Positions 1-8,799 of a DNA stretch of 64,000 nucleotides are shown here, one piece after another. Each line of letters starts with the position of its first letter. Positions within the stretch are counted from its first letter, which is position 1. The position numbers and the translations under genes were made by a program. Source of the DNA: Stenotrophomonas maltophilia (GTDB lineage: Bacteria > Pseudomonadota > Gammaproteobacteria > Xanthomonadales > Xanthomonadaceae); the NCBI RefSeq assembly GCF_039555535.1, contig NZ_CP154630.1:2493001-2557000 (forward strand), in the 5' to 3' direction. The notes under the pieces were generated by a model, which saw nothing but the letters and a program-made list of their open reading frames with translations, was not told the DNA's origin and did not search any database.

Positions 1-271
1 CGATCTTTCTGGACTTCTGATCCAAACCCGTCATCCGCCCCAACTGAAACTGGAAGTGATTCCAGCTAGCCTGGGCGAGATAGTTGAGCTCACTTTCTGC
101 GGCATCCAACGCGCCTGAGGCAACCTCGTGAAGAAGTGGCTTCCACAGATGCGTCATCCGAGCATCGACAAGAGTGACTTTTGCTCGCCCTGAGCGCCCG
201 AGCTTCCGGCCCAGCTGCGTAGCCAGCTCCAGCCCTCCGGCCCCACCACCAACAATGACAATACGATGCAT
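1..271 (-). CDS. NAD(P)/FAD-dependent oxidoreductase, NDH-2-like (N-terminal part only)
   Basis: Only the first 90 codons lie in the window; the gene continues past the left edge. The protein opens with a dinucleotide-binding Rossmann strand-loop (GGGAGG, residues 8-13) and continues with the segment [13 protein letters not shown], which is typical of type II NADH dehydrogenases (quinone reductases without proton pumping). The ATG at 269-271 is the natural start because the Rossmann fold begins at residue 3. A second NDH-2-like gene lies at 7480-8784, so this region carries two such enzymes. The fragment is too short to distinguish NDH-2 from related disulfide reductases with certainty. Confidence 0.75.
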   Translation of the reverse strand, partial: MHRIVIVGGGAGGLELATQLGRKLGRSGRAKVTLVDARMTHLWKPLLHEVASGALDAAESELNYLAQASWNHFQFQLGRMTGLDQKSRKI

Positions 272-343
272 TTTGATTCCCCAGGTATTTGAGTTGCCAG
301 CGACGCCCACGAGCACTTCATGGCCCAGGCATCTAGACGTTGG

Positions 344-1216
344 TTAGTTCAGGACCTCAACGGAATGGAAGCGGAGCTGACCATCCCAATCCTTGTCGAC
401 GGCTACCTGCGCTCGTGCACGGCTTGCTTCGAGCGCTGCGAAGTCAATGTCAGCAATCGCCCACTCCTGATCGTCGGAGGTCGCTGCGAGCACGCCGTCA
501 CTGGGGAAGCCATGGTCCATCGGTGAGAGGATCATTGCCTCACCGGTGTTGACATCAAGCGCTTCACTCCAGTCGGCGACGCCAGCGGTGACCGCCTTTG
601 CCACGAACATCCGATTCTCAAGCGCTCGCGCTCGGCACCCAACATCGACACGGGTGGCACCGGCGTCGGTGTCGGTGCAACTTGGCACCAACAGCAAGCG
701 CACCCCTGCCTCCTGCTGGAGGCGAACAGGAAGCGGAAATTCGCTGTCATAGCAAACCGCAATCCCGACACGCTTTCCGTCCTGCTCAAACGCCGCGATG
801 CGATCGCCAGGCTCGATGACAACTGCCTGCTTCTCGAAGCCAGTAAGCTGAAGCTTGTCCTGCCATCCGCTGCGACCATCAGCTGTGAACCACCAGGCAC
901 GGTTGCGATACATCCCATGGGATGTTGCGGTGAGGAACGTTCCTGCCTGGATGGTCATTCCCAGTTCGACAGCCAAGGTGCTATAGAGCTCACACCATGC
1001 GCTCTGATAGATCTGGAGCGACTCCAGGGTGGACCTCAGGCTAAGCTGAAGAGCTTCTGGAAGAGTCGAACCCAGTTCCAGCGACAGGTATTCCGGAAGT
1101 ACTGCAAGCTCAACTCCTTGTTCCCGTGCGTCATTCAGAATTCGGCGCTGGCGCGCAGCGAACTCGGCAAAGGTCTTCGGACGACCGATCACGTACTTAG
1201 CTGCTGCAATCTTCAT
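344..1216 (-). CDS. Carbon-nitrogen hydrolase (nitrilase superfamily)
   Basis: This 290-residue protein has the nitrilase-superfamily catalytic triad: Glu42 (in VLPEYLSLE), Lys121 (in WQDKLQLTGFEK) and Cys155 (in VCYDSEFP). Members hydrolyse amides or nitriles; the substrate cannot be told from sequence. The ATG at 1216 is chosen because GGAGG precedes it by seven bases and its ATG overlaps the stop of the upstream acetyltransferase gene (ATGA), indicating translational coupling. GNAT and carbon-nitrogen hydrolase domains are fused in YhcX-like proteins elsewhere; here they are separate, coupled genes. It is the last gene of a three-gene operon that starts at 2227. Confidence 0.88.
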   Translation of the reverse strand: MKIAAAKYVIGRPKTFAEFAARQRRILNDAREQGVELAVLPEYLSLELGSTLPEALQLSLRSTLESLQIYQSAWCELYSTLAVELGMTIQAGTFLTATSHGMYRNRAWWFTADGRSGWQDKLQLTGFEKQAVVIEPGDRIAAFEQDGKRVGIAVCYDSEFPLPVRLQQEAGVRLLLVPSCTDTDAGATRVDVGCRARALENRMFVAKAVTAGVADWSEALDVNTGEAMILSPMDHGFPSDGVLAATSDDQEWAIADIDFAALEASRARAQVAVDKDWDGQLRFHSVEVLN

Positions 1217-1818
1217 GTAACGTCCTCCAAGGAACGGAGCCAAAGTGAAAGTGTCTGCTCGGTTTCGTGCGTGGCCCCATGCTGCCGCCAAGGAAGAGCG
1301 ACCTTCATCGCGCTCTGTTGTGCATACCCACGGCGAGTCCAGAAGCCTTCATTGCTTCGATATCCAGGTGGCCTAAGCGGATCAGTCTCCGACCGAACCA
1401 CCGACGCGAAAGAAGACCACTTGAAGCCCTTTCGTCGGGCTTGCTCCTCTCTTCGATCAAAGAAGACGTGGCCCAAGCCAGCTCCTCTGTACTCCGGCCT
1501 CAGTACGGACTCCCCGCAGTAGAAGACTTCTTCTGGCCGGGGACCGTGCTCCTGGAAGGGACGAATGAAAGCGGCATCGGCGCTCAACAAAGGAAGGCCA
1601 GTCGATGCACCTACAACGTCCCTTCCATCCCTGGCCAGGACAACGATGCCCCCGTCAGACGTCGCATAATTGCGGAGGTAGTGACGCTCATAGTCCATGT
1701 CTCCTTCGTACAGGTAGGGATAGCTACTGAATATCTCGATCCGCAACTGAGCGACGCGATCGAGCCAGTCCTCGATTTCGGTGCCGACCAGTACCTCTAC
1801 TCGCACGTTGGTAGCCAT
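1213..1818 (-). CDS. GNAT family N-acetyltransferase
   Basis: A 201-residue GNAT-type acyltransferase. The central part carries the acetyl-CoA-binding region (FYCGESVLRPEYRGAGLG, then an alpha/beta segment HVFFDRREEQARRKG), matching motif A of the family. The start ATG at 1818 follows the stop of the NTF2-like gene at 1820 almost immediately, and the stop overlaps the hydrolase start by four bases. Together with the hydrolase it resembles a split version of the fused GNAT/carbon-nitrogen-hydrolase proteins, so the two enzymes probably act on the same small molecule. The substrate is unknown. Confidence 0.85.
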   Translation of the reverse strand: MATNVRVEVLVGTEIEDWLDRVAQLRIEIFSSYPYLYEGDMDYERHYLRNYATSDGGIVVLARDGRDVVGASTGLPLLSADAAFIRPFQEHGPRPEEVFYCGESVLRPEYRGAGLGHVFFDRREEQARRKGFKWSSFASVVRSETDPLRPPGYRSNEGFWTRRGYAQQSAMKVALPWRQHGATHETEQTLSLWLRSLEDVT

Positions 1819-1819
1819 T

Positions 1820-2227
1820 TCAGGGCGCCTTGTGGACCTGGGAAATCCAGTCCTCCAGGTTGTAGTAGTTGGTGACGCGCGCAATCTTTCCATCACGGAT
1901 GTCAAAGAACGCGCCACCGGGAAGAACATAGATCTGCCCTGCCGCTGCAGGGAGACCTTCGTCCGTGTGGTGGTAGAGTCCGTGCACCACGTACTCCGCG
2001 CCGGCACGCGCACCATCGCTGCTGTACATCACCACGATGTCGTGAAGCTGCTCGCTGTAGCAGGAATCCATGCGGCTCAGGAACGCGCGGAATGCGTCGA
2101 TCCCTACTTCGCGACTCCCCTGATTTAGATCGTGCACAACGTCATCAGTGAGCATCGAGAGCATCGCGTCGCGATCACCGCGGTTGAATGCCTGGTAGTA
2201 CTCTTCGATGTAGTTGAACTTGCTCAT
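1820..2227 (-). CDS. NTF2-like (SnoaL/ketosteroid-isomerase-type) protein
   Basis: A 135-residue protein with the cone-shaped alpha+beta pattern of the NTF2/SnoaL superfamily: an N-terminal helix (YIEEYYQAFNRGDRDAMLSMLTDDVVHDLNQG), then strands ending in FFDIRDGKIARVTNYYNLEDWI, a signature common to this family. Such proteins bind or isomerise small hydrophobic molecules, but no substrate can be read from the sequence. It is the first gene of the operon with the acetyltransferase and the nitrilase-type hydrolase, and is transcribed divergently from the LysR regulator at 2359, which is its likely controller. Confidence 0.82.
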   Translation of the reverse strand: MSKFNYIEEYYQAFNRGDRDAMLSMLTDDVVHDLNQGSREVGIDAFRAFLSRMDSCYSEQLHDIVVMYSSDGARAGAEYVVHGLYHHTDEGLPAAAGQIYVLPGGAFFDIRDGKIARVTNYYNLEDWISQVHKAP

Positions 2228-2289
2228 CAGGTTCTCCGGTCAGGTGAGGGTGTGGAGGAATTCTGGAGACCTGAAGAATTGTTGTATAT

Positions 2290-2326
2290 GGAATTGATAG
2301 GATTTCATAATTCCCTGAAATGGAAT
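2290..2326. promoter_or_regulatory. Probable LysR operator in the divergent intergenic region
   Basis: The 131-base gap between the divergent genes holds three GGAAT-type half-sites: GGAAT at 2290-2294, ATTCC at 2310-2314 and GGAAT at 2322-2326. The last two form ATTCC-N7-GGAAT, a 17-base dyad of the size typical of LysR-family recognition sites. Placement between the regulator and its divergent operon fits. Assignment is by pattern and position only. Confidence 0.5.
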
Positions 2327-2358
2327 AATATGAGCCCAACGACCATGGGGGCCTTGAG

Positions 2359-3318
2359 ATGAACAGCGAGCTGGATCTTCTAAAGACGTTTAGGGCCGCG
2401 GCTGAGGCGCCGAGCTTTCGTGAGGCCGCTGTTCGACTGGGAAGCTCTCCTCAGGCCATCACCCGAGCGATACAGGCCCTTGAAAGTCATTACGGGGAGC
2501 TGTTGTTCCACCGAAGCACACGCCAGGTTCGCATCACGGCCTTTGGGGAGGATCTCTTACATCAGCTGCGGCCGGCGCTTGAGGGCTTAGACAAGCTGTG
2601 GCGCCCGCGAACCAAGGCGACGGCCTCACAGATTGTGGGCACAGTCCGAATTAGTGCCCCTCACAGCATGGGCTCCAGGGCAGTTCTTGCCGCCTTGGAT
2701 ACAGTGACCCAAAGTCACCCGGGAATTGTCTTGGACGTTCGCTTAAGCGATCGGGTTGCAGACGCTGTCGATGAAGGGATCGATGTCGGAATCCGCGTCG
2801 GCTTCATGCGTGATAGCAGATTCATTGCGAAGAAGGCAGGAGAGATGCGACTGCACATCGTTGGCTCCCCCGCACTTGTAGAGAGAATCGGAGCACCAGC
2901 GGAGACTAGCGAGCTCTCGCGGTTTCCACTGGTTGCATCGGTGGACATCAATACAGGCAGGCCCTGGCCCTGGTACCTGGCTGGAGGCGTACAGGTGGCG
3001 CCGACAGCACCGGTCTTCATTGCAGACAATGCCGACATGGAGATGGCAGGGGTCATTGCGGGCTTGGGGTTTGCCCAACTTGCTGATTACATGGCTGCCC
3101 CACTCATTCAGTCAGGTGTTCTGCAGCGTGTGATGGAAGAATTCGATCCTGCGCCGTGGGGCTTGTACGTCTATCGGCCTCAACGCGGCCCAGTCTCACC
3201 TCGCGTCAGAGTAGTTTTCGATGCACTCCATTCCGCCGTCGGAGCACTACCAAGCCTTACGCAGATGGCGCCCTCCCCCACCTCGGCCCTAACGCCATCC
3301 AAAGCAGGGAAGCGCTAA
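2359..3318 (+). CDS. LysR family transcriptional regulator
   Basis: A 319-residue LysR-type regulator. Residues 4-62 form the winged helix-turn-helix (DLLKTFRAAAEAPSF, then SPQAITRAIQALESHYGELLFHRSTRQVRIT); residues about 90-300 form the periplasmic-binding-protein-like effector domain, including DVRLSDRVADAVDEGIDVGIRVG, typical of the AaeR/DmlR-like subgroup. It is divergent from the NTF2-like/GNAT/hydrolase operon (start 2227) and probably regulates it through the dyad at 2310-2326. It converges on the UvrA-paralogue gene. The inducer is unknown. Confidence 0.92.
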   Translation: MNSELDLLKTFRAAAEAPSFREAAVRLGSSPQAITRAIQALESHYGELLFHRSTRQVRITAFGEDLLHQLRPALEGLDKLWRPRTKATASQIVGTVRISAPHSMGSRAVLAALDTVTQSHPGIVLDVRLSDRVADAVDEGIDVGIRVGFMRDSRFIAKKAGEMRLHIVGSPALVERIGAPAETSELSRFPLVASVDINTGRPWPWYLAGGVQVAPTAPVFIADNADMEMAGVIAGLGFAQLADYMAAPLIQSGVLQRVMEEFDPAPWGLYVYRPQRGPVSPRVRVVFDALHSAVGALPSLTQMAPSPTSALTPSKAGKR

Positions 3319-3354
3319 TGCCGAGTCGCTTGGCCGCTCTCTGATACGGGATCT

Positions 3355-3389
3355 GGCCGCCATGAGCGCCAGGGACGCTCATGGTGGCC
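3355..3389. terminator. Strong hairpin between convergent genes
   Basis: The arms GGCCGCCATGAGCG (3355-3368) and CGCTCATGGTGGCC (3376-3389) pair over 14 bases with one G-T, around a seven-base loop. It sits between the LysR stop (3318) and the UvrA-paralogue stop (3404). No T-tract follows on either strand, so it is a hairpin of probable terminator or mRNA-end function rather than a textbook intrinsic terminator. Confidence 0.5.
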
Positions 3390-3403
3390 AAAAGAGCGTC
3401 GGG

Positions 3404-6100
3404 TCAACCCGCGCGGGCGAGTTCCTCAGCCAAGAAGGGGGCGGTACGGCTTCTCTTCACGCGAGCGACCTGTTTTGGAGTTCCTGCCGCCACGATCTGC
3501 CCGCCCGCATCACCGGCACCTGGACCCACGTCGATTACCCAATCCGCCTGAGCAACGGCACGCATGTCGTGCTCAATCATGACCACCGTATTGCCGGCAT
3601 CAACGAGCCGCTGGAGCTGCACAAGCAGCCTATCCGCGTCCGAGGCATGGAGGCCCGTAGTGGGTTCATCCAGGACATACAGTGTCCGCCCGCGCTGGCT
3701 TCGTTGAAGCTCTGTGGCCAGCTTGATGCGCTGCGCTTCACCACCCGATAGCTCGGTAGCCGGCTGGCCCAGTCGAAGGTATCCAAGGCCAATCTCCTTC
3801 AGCAACTGAAGTGGGCGAGCGATCGCGTCCTCATCGCCAAAGAATTCACGTGCATCCTCGACAGTCATCCGCAGAACGTCTGCAATGTTCTTACCGTTCC
3901 AAAGCACCTTCAGCGTAGCTTCGTTGTATCGCGCACCGTGGCACGTTGGGCACGGTGCATAGACGCTAGGCATAAACAGCAGCTCGACGCTCACGAACCC
4001 CTCCCCTTCGCACGTCTCACAACGTCCCTTGGCCACGTTGAAGGAGAATCGACCTGCGTCGTAACGTCGACGCCGCGCATCTGGTGTTGCGGCAAACAGC
4101 TTTCGAACATGATCGAAAAGGCCGGTGTAAGTCGCGAGATTCGATCGCGGCGTCCGTCCGATTGGCTTCTGATCAACCTGGACGAGACGCTGAATAGCAT
4201 CGACATCTCCGCCGAGGTGTCCCCCTGTCGTCTCGATGACGGTTGGCCCGTCTGCTGCCCCCGTTTCCACCGCGTCGTCTTCAGGCTCGTGTCCAAGTTG
4301 AAGCATCATCAGCTCCGGCAACGCTTGGGCGACGAGGCTGGACTTGCCCGATCCCGAAATCCCGGTCACCGCGGTGAGGATGCCCAGAGGTATCTTCGCA
4401 TCAATGCGCTTCAGGTTGTGACGCTGGATGCCCTGAAGTTCCAGCCAACCACTCGCTTGACGCTCTTGGCCACTAGGGGGCGGGACCTTGTCAAAGAGGT
4501 ACAACGCGGTACGTGACTCGTCGATGTCACGAAGACCATCCGGCTCTCCGCTGTAGAGCACTTTGCCGCCCCGCTCTCCCGCCTCAGGCCCAACATCCAC
4601 CAACCACTGGGCACGGCGCATCAGCTCCAGATCGTGCTCCACAACAAATACGGAATTACCACCGTCGCGGAGGCGGTCCAAGGCGTCATAGAGAGCCTGG
4701 CTGTCGGAGGGATGAAGACCTGCCGACGGCTCGTCCAACACGTACACCACGCCAAAGAGCAGCGAGCTCAACTGCGTGGCGAGTCTCAATCGCTGCAGCT
4801 CGCCAGCGGACAATGTCGGCGTAGCGCGATCCAAAGTTAGATAGCCAAGCCCAAGGCCACGCAACTGACTGATTCGGCTCATCACTCCACTAGCGAGGCG
4901 CTGCGCGGCCAGGCGCTTCTCCTCCGACAGCGCTGAGGTCCGGCGGACGTCAGGAGACACCGCGTGGACCGCCCGCCCACTGGCCGCCCTATCGGCGCGA
5001 TCACGACGGGTGGCTTCCTTGTTCGCCTTGCCCCCGCCAGCATGAGCACTGAAGTCTCCTTGAGAAATGGGCTCGAGCAGGGAAGCCAGTTGGTCAAGAG
5101 GCATCTGCATGAATTGACCAATGTCCACACCCGCAAATGTCACTGACAGCGACTCTGCCTTAAGGCGCTTGCCATGGCAGGTGGGACAAAGCTTACCCTC
5201 CATGTATCGCGATACGCGGCGCCTCATCAGGGCACTTTGCGTGTTAGCAAACGTGTGCAGGACATACCTACGGGCGCCAGTGAAGGTTCCCATGTAGCTC
5301 GGCTCAGTTTTACGCTTCAGGGCCGCACGCGTCTCCGCCGGCGTGAACCCAGCATAGACCGGCACAGTGGGCGACTCCTCGGTAAACAGAATCCAATCGC
5401 GGTCTTTCTTGGGAAGGTCCTTCCAAGGCCTATCAATGTCGTAGCCCAGCGTCACCAGAATGTCGCGAAGGTTCTGCCCGTGCCATGCAGGTGGCCACGA
5501 AGCAATGGCACGCTCACGGATGCTCAGCTTTGGATCCGGCACCATGAGGGCCTCTGTCACCTCGTACACATGGCCAAGGCCATGGCAGGTCGCGCATGCG
5601 CCCTGGGGAGTATTGGGTGAGAAGTCCTCGGCATAAAGCATAGGCTGATCAGCCGGATATGCTCCCGCGCGGGAATACATCATACGAATGAGGCTGGATA
5701 GCGTGGTGACGCTACCCACCGAAGATCGCGCATTGCTGGCACCACGCTGCTGCTGCAGCGCTACTGCCGGCGGGAGTCCATCGATGGAGTCAACATCAGG
5801 GACGCCTGCCTGATCGATTAGGCGTCGAGCATAGGGAGCAACGGACTCAAAGTACCTCCTTTGAGCTTCCGCATAGATTGTCCCGAATGCAAGAGATGAC
5901 TTCCCGGAACCGGATACACCGGAAAAGACGACCAGTGCGTTGCGAGGAATTGAGACATCAACGTCTCTAAGGTTGTTCTCACGCGCACCGCGCACCTCTA
6001 CAAGGCCGCTTGCTGCGACACTGCAGGAAGCTTCACCGAATGTGGCGTTTGGCATGTGCATGTCTCTGTAGGTTGTAGACGTTAAGTTCAGCTGGATCAC
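3404..6100 (-). CDS. uvrA: UvrA paralogue (class II, ABC excinuclease subunit A-like)
   Basis: This protein of up to 898 residues is a twin-ABC UvrA homologue. It has Walker A motifs GVSGSGKSS (near the N-terminus) and GISGSGKSS, zinc-finger cysteines (CATCHG, CPTCHG, CETCEG, CPTCHG), and signature motifs LSAGELQRLRLA and LSGGEAQRIKLA. The segment after the first Walker A runs straight to the first zinc module, so the roughly 100-residue UvrB-binding domain of canonical UvrA appears missing, as in UvrA2/DrrC-type paralogues linked to damage tolerance or drug resistance. The GTG at 6100 overlaps the rarA stop (GTGA); an internal ATG at 6061 is an alternative start. It is the last gene of the minus-strand stress operon. 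Confidence 0.9.
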   Translation of the reverse strand: MIQLNLTSTTYRDMHMPNATFGEASCSVAASGLVEVRGARENNLRDVDVSIPRNALVVFSGVSGSGKSSLAFGTIYAEAQRRYFESVAPYARRLIDQAGVPDVDSIDGLPPAVALQQQRGASNARSSVGSVTTLSSLIRMMYSRAGAYPADQPMLYAEDFSPNTPQGACATCHGLGHVYEVTEALMVPDPKLSIRERAIASWPPAWHGQNLRDILVTLGYDIDRPWKDLPKKDRDWILFTEESPTVPVYAGFTPAETRAALKRKTEPSYMGTFTGARRYVLHTFANTQSALMRRRVSRYMEGKLCPTCHGKRLKAESLSVTFAGVDIGQFMQMPLDQLASLLEPISQGDFSAHAGGGKANKEATRRDRADRAASGRAVHAVSPDVRRTSALSEEKRLAAQRLASGVMSRISQLRGLGLGYLTLDRATPTLSAGELQRLRLATQLSSLLFGVVYVLDEPSAGLHPSDSQALYDALDRLRDGGNSVFVVEHDLELMRRAQWLVDVGPEAGERGGKVLYSGEPDGLRDIDESRTALYLFDKVPPPSGQERQASGWLELQGIQRHNLKRIDAKIPLGILTAVTGISGSGKSSLVAQALPELMMLQLGHEPEDDAVETGAADGPTVIETTGGHLGGDVDAIQRLVQVDQKPIGRTPRSNLATYTGLFDHVRKLFAATPDARRRRYDAGRFSFNVAKGRCETCEGEGFVSVELLFMPSVYAPCPTCHGARYNEATLKVLWNGKNIADVLRMTVEDAREFFGDEDAIARPLQLLKEIGLGYLRLGQPATELSGGEAQRIKLATELQRSQRGRTLYVLDEPTTGLHASDADRLLVQLQRLVDAGNTVVMIEHDMRAVAQADWVIDVGPGAGDAGGQIVAAGTPKQVARVKRSRTAPFLAEELARAG

Positions 6101-7425
6101 TGGCCCGAAGAGGGATCGGCTTCGGTTTGCGATGCCTCTTCATCCAAGGCTCGCTGCCATGCCTGTCTCTCAGCCAAGGCGCGCTCAGCTCCCCGATCAG
6201 TGGGCCGATACCAGTTCGGCCTCTCCACACCCTCCGGCAGGTACGTCTGTCCAGCTGCGTAGCCGTCTGGCTCATGATGCGCGTAGCGATATGCTTGTCG
6301 ATACCCCATCTGCCTCATAAGCTTCGCTGGAGCATTCCGAAGATGCATGGGAACTGGTAATGATCCGTGCTCCTTGACGAAGGCCCTTGCTAGATCCCAA
6401 GCCGCATAGGACGCATTCGACTTGGGGGAGAGCGCCAGATAGGTCGCAGCCTGGGCCAAGACAATTTCACCTTCAGGAGAGCCAAGTCGCTCATACGCCT
6501 GCGCAGCGTGGATGGCCAAGTGCAGAGCGCCCGGATCAGCATTTCCGATATCTTCGCTTGCCATAACAATCATTCGACGTGTGACCTGGCTCACGTCCCC
6601 GCCCCCATCCAGAATGCGCGCTAGCCAGTAGAGGGAGGCGTCGGGATCAGAGCCACGCAGTGATTTGTGAAACGCGGAGAGCTGCCAATAGAACTCGTCC
6701 CCGCCCTTATCGAATCGACGCAGTGACGGGCTGGTGGAGCGCTTGGCAAACTCAAGATCCACCTCTTCCACCCGCTTCTCAGAGGCCGCAGTTGAGACCT
6801 GCTCGAGAAGATTCAGGAATCTGCGGCCATCACCATCAGCGAAGCCCTTCAGCAGCTGCAATGCGGGATCGGAGAGGTCAACGCCTCGCAAGTGAGGTCT
6901 GGCGCGTTCGTAGAGCTTCTCAAGATCTGCGTCAGACAGAGGCTCAAGTGTGTACACCTGCGCGCGCGAAAGCAGCGCCGAGTTAACGGCCAGTCCTGGA
7001 TGCTCTGTGGTGCCGCCCACCAGCGTGAGTAGCCCTGATTCAACGTGAGGTAGCAGCGCATCCTGCTGGGCCTTGTTGAACCGGTGAATTTCGTCGACGA
7101 AAAGTACCGTGGAGCGACCGCGGACGTCGAGTTCGGCCCGCGCATCATCAATGGCCTGCCTGATGTCCTTTACCCCGGCGAGTACGGCGGAGATCGCAAT
7201 GAAGTGACTGTCAGTCACCATCGCTGCGAGGCGCCCCAGGGTGGTCTTACCGACGCCCGGGGGCCCCCACATGATGAAGGAGTGCAGACTTCTTGCTTCA
7301 AAGGCAAGACGCAAAGGCTTCCCCGGCCCCAGCAGGTGTTGCTGCCCAACGAACTCGTCGAGAGACTTCGGTCGTAGCAGTTCGGCCAGTGGTGCCCTTG
7401 GTTTCGCTGTGAATAGATCTGCCAA
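6097..7425 (-). CDS. rarA: Replication-associated recombination protein A (RarA/MgsA)
   Basis: A 442-residue AAA+ ATPase of the RarA/MgsA/WRNIP1 family, which acts at stalled or damaged replication forks. Visible motifs are Walker A GPPGVGKTT (near residue 55), Walker B LFVDEIHRFN, the clamp-loader-like sensor region, and the C-terminal tetramerisation part. The start is a TTG at 7425 preceded by an AAGGAG seven bases upstream; no closer ATG fits. The stop overlaps the UvrA-paralogue start, suggesting coupled synthesis. Bacteria normally keep rarA elsewhere, so this is probably an extra copy carried with other repair genes. Confidence 0.92.
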   Translation of the reverse strand: MADLFTAKPRAPLAELLRPKSLDEFVGQQHLLGPGKPLRLAFEARSLHSFIMWGPPGVGKTTLGRLAAMVTDSHFIAISAVLAGVKDIRQAIDDARAELDVRGRSTVLFVDEIHRFNKAQQDALLPHVESGLLTLVGGTTEHPGLAVNSALLSRAQVYTLEPLSDADLEKLYERARPHLRGVDLSDPALQLLKGFADGDGRRFLNLLEQVSTAASEKRVEEVDLEFAKRSTSPSLRRFDKGGDEFYWQLSAFHKSLRGSDPDASLYWLARILDGGGDVSQVTRRMIVMASEDIGNADPGALHLAIHAAQAYERLGSPEGEIVLAQAATYLALSPKSNASYAAWDLARAFVKEHGSLPVPMHLRNAPAKLMRQMGYRQAYRYAHHEPDGYAAGQTYLPEGVERPNWYRPTDRGAERALAERQAWQRALDEEASQTEADPSSGQ

Positions 7426-7479
7426 GGTGTTCTCCTTCGGGAAGTCAGTTGCGAGTGTGCATTCAGAGCGTCTTGGCCC

Positions 7480-8784
7480 CTATTTCAGCTTCCCATCCAA
7501 TGAGCCGCTTGTGGCATTGCTTGCTTTTTCACGGAGGATGATGCGAGCCCCTCTGTATCCAACGCTGTGATTCCATACCCAGCTCATTGCGACGCTCAGG
7601 CGATTTCGCACTCCGATAAGGAAGTAGATGTGAGCGAGCTTCCAGATCCACCATGCGATTCCTCCGCTCAGCTTTAGCTTCCCCATATCGATTACTGCAA
7701 GGCTGCGTCCAATCGTGGCGAGGTTGCCCTGGTGCCGGTACTTGAATGCAGCGGTCCTCCGCGCCCCTGTTATCAGCCCTTCAATCTGGCCCGCGACGTA
7801 CTTGCCTTGCTGCTTGGCCGCCGGCGCGATTCCAGGAACGGTCTTTCCGTCCGCAGTGGCTGATGAAGCAGTGTCCCCGATCACGAAAATGTTGGGGGAA
7901 CCAGGCACCGTTAGATCAGGGCCGACGATTGCGCGCCCCGCCCGATCTGATTCGGTGTCGAGCCAACGTGCGGCTGGAGACGCCTGAACTCCCGCTGCCC
8001 AGACGATTGTGGATGCCGCCAGCTTCTTGCCATTGAGCATCACCCCATCAGAGGCGCACTCGGTGACAGGGGCCCCCAACAAAACGGATACCCCAAGCTT
8101 CTCGAGGGCGCGCCTCGTGTACTCGGAGAGCTTTTCAGGAAAGACGGGGAGCAGCCGCGGACCCGCCTCAATGAGAAATACCCGGGTTTTGCTGGGATCA
8201 ACTGACCGAAAGTCATCCTGCAGCGTGCCACGCGCCAGCTCCGCGATGGTTCCGGCAAGCTCGACACCTGTAGGCCCACCACCAATGATCACAAAGGTTT
8301 GAAGGGCCTCTCGAACCTCGGGATCATTGCAGAGCTCCGCTTGCTCGAACGCGCTCAAGATCCTGCCTCGAATGGTTGTTGCATCCTCCAGGCTCTTCAG
8401 GCCTGGAGCGTACTTCGACCATTCGTCATGCCCAAAGTAGGCATGTGTTGCTCCCGTAGCGAGCACAAGGGTGTCGTAAGGGTATCGAGTGCCGTCCTGA
8501 AGGATCACTTGGCGGGCAGCTTTATCCACACCCTCGACCTCCGCCATGAGGGTTCTGACCTCCGGGCGGTCACGGAACAGATAGCGGATCGGCCATGCGA
8601 TCTCCGACGGTGACAGTGACGCACCAGCCACCTGGTAGAGCAGCGGCTGGAACAAGTGATAGTTCCGCCGGTCAATGATTGTTACATCGACATCCACTCC
8701 TTCAAGGTGCGTGGCGGCCTCCAGTCCGCCGAAGCCCGCCCCAACGATCACAACTTGATGACGATTTCTGGAGGTCTTGATCAC
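7480..8784 (-). CDS. ndh: Type II NADH:quinone dehydrogenase (NDH-2)
   Basis: A 434-residue flavoprotein with two Rossmann folds: the FAD site GAGFGG (residues 15-20) and the NADH site GGGPTGVELAG (near 170). The segment YHLFQPLLYQVA and the C-terminal block with GDTAS then AAKQQGKYVA are family hallmarks. It oxidises NADH and reduces membrane quinone without pumping protons. The start is GTG at 8784 with AAGGAG seven bases upstream. It lies 15 bases after fghA and 54 before rarA, in one operon. With cioAB at 30-32.7 kb it could form an energy-uncoupled respiratory bypass that re-oxidises NADH under stress. Confidence 0.92.
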   Translation of the reverse strand: MIKTSRNRHQVVIVGAGFGGLEAATHLEGVDVDVTIIDRRNYHLFQPLLYQVAGASLSPSEIAWPIRYLFRDRPEVRTLMAEVEGVDKAARQVILQDGTRYPYDTLVLATGATHAYFGHDEWSKYAPGLKSLEDATTIRGRILSAFEQAELCNDPEVREALQTFVIIGGGPTGVELAGTIAELARGTLQDDFRSVDPSKTRVFLIEAGPRLLPVFPEKLSEYTRRALEKLGVSVLLGAPVTECASDGVMLNGKKLAASTIVWAAGVQASPAARWLDTESDRAGRAIVGPDLTVPGSPNIFVIGDTASSATADGKTVPGIAPAAKQQGKYVAGQIEGLITGARRTAAFKYRHQGNLATIGRSLAVIDMGKLKLSGGIAWWIWKLAHIYFLIGVRNRLSVAMSWVWNHSVGYRGARIILREKASNATSGSLDGKLK

Positions 8785-8799
8785 GGCAGCACTCCTTGG

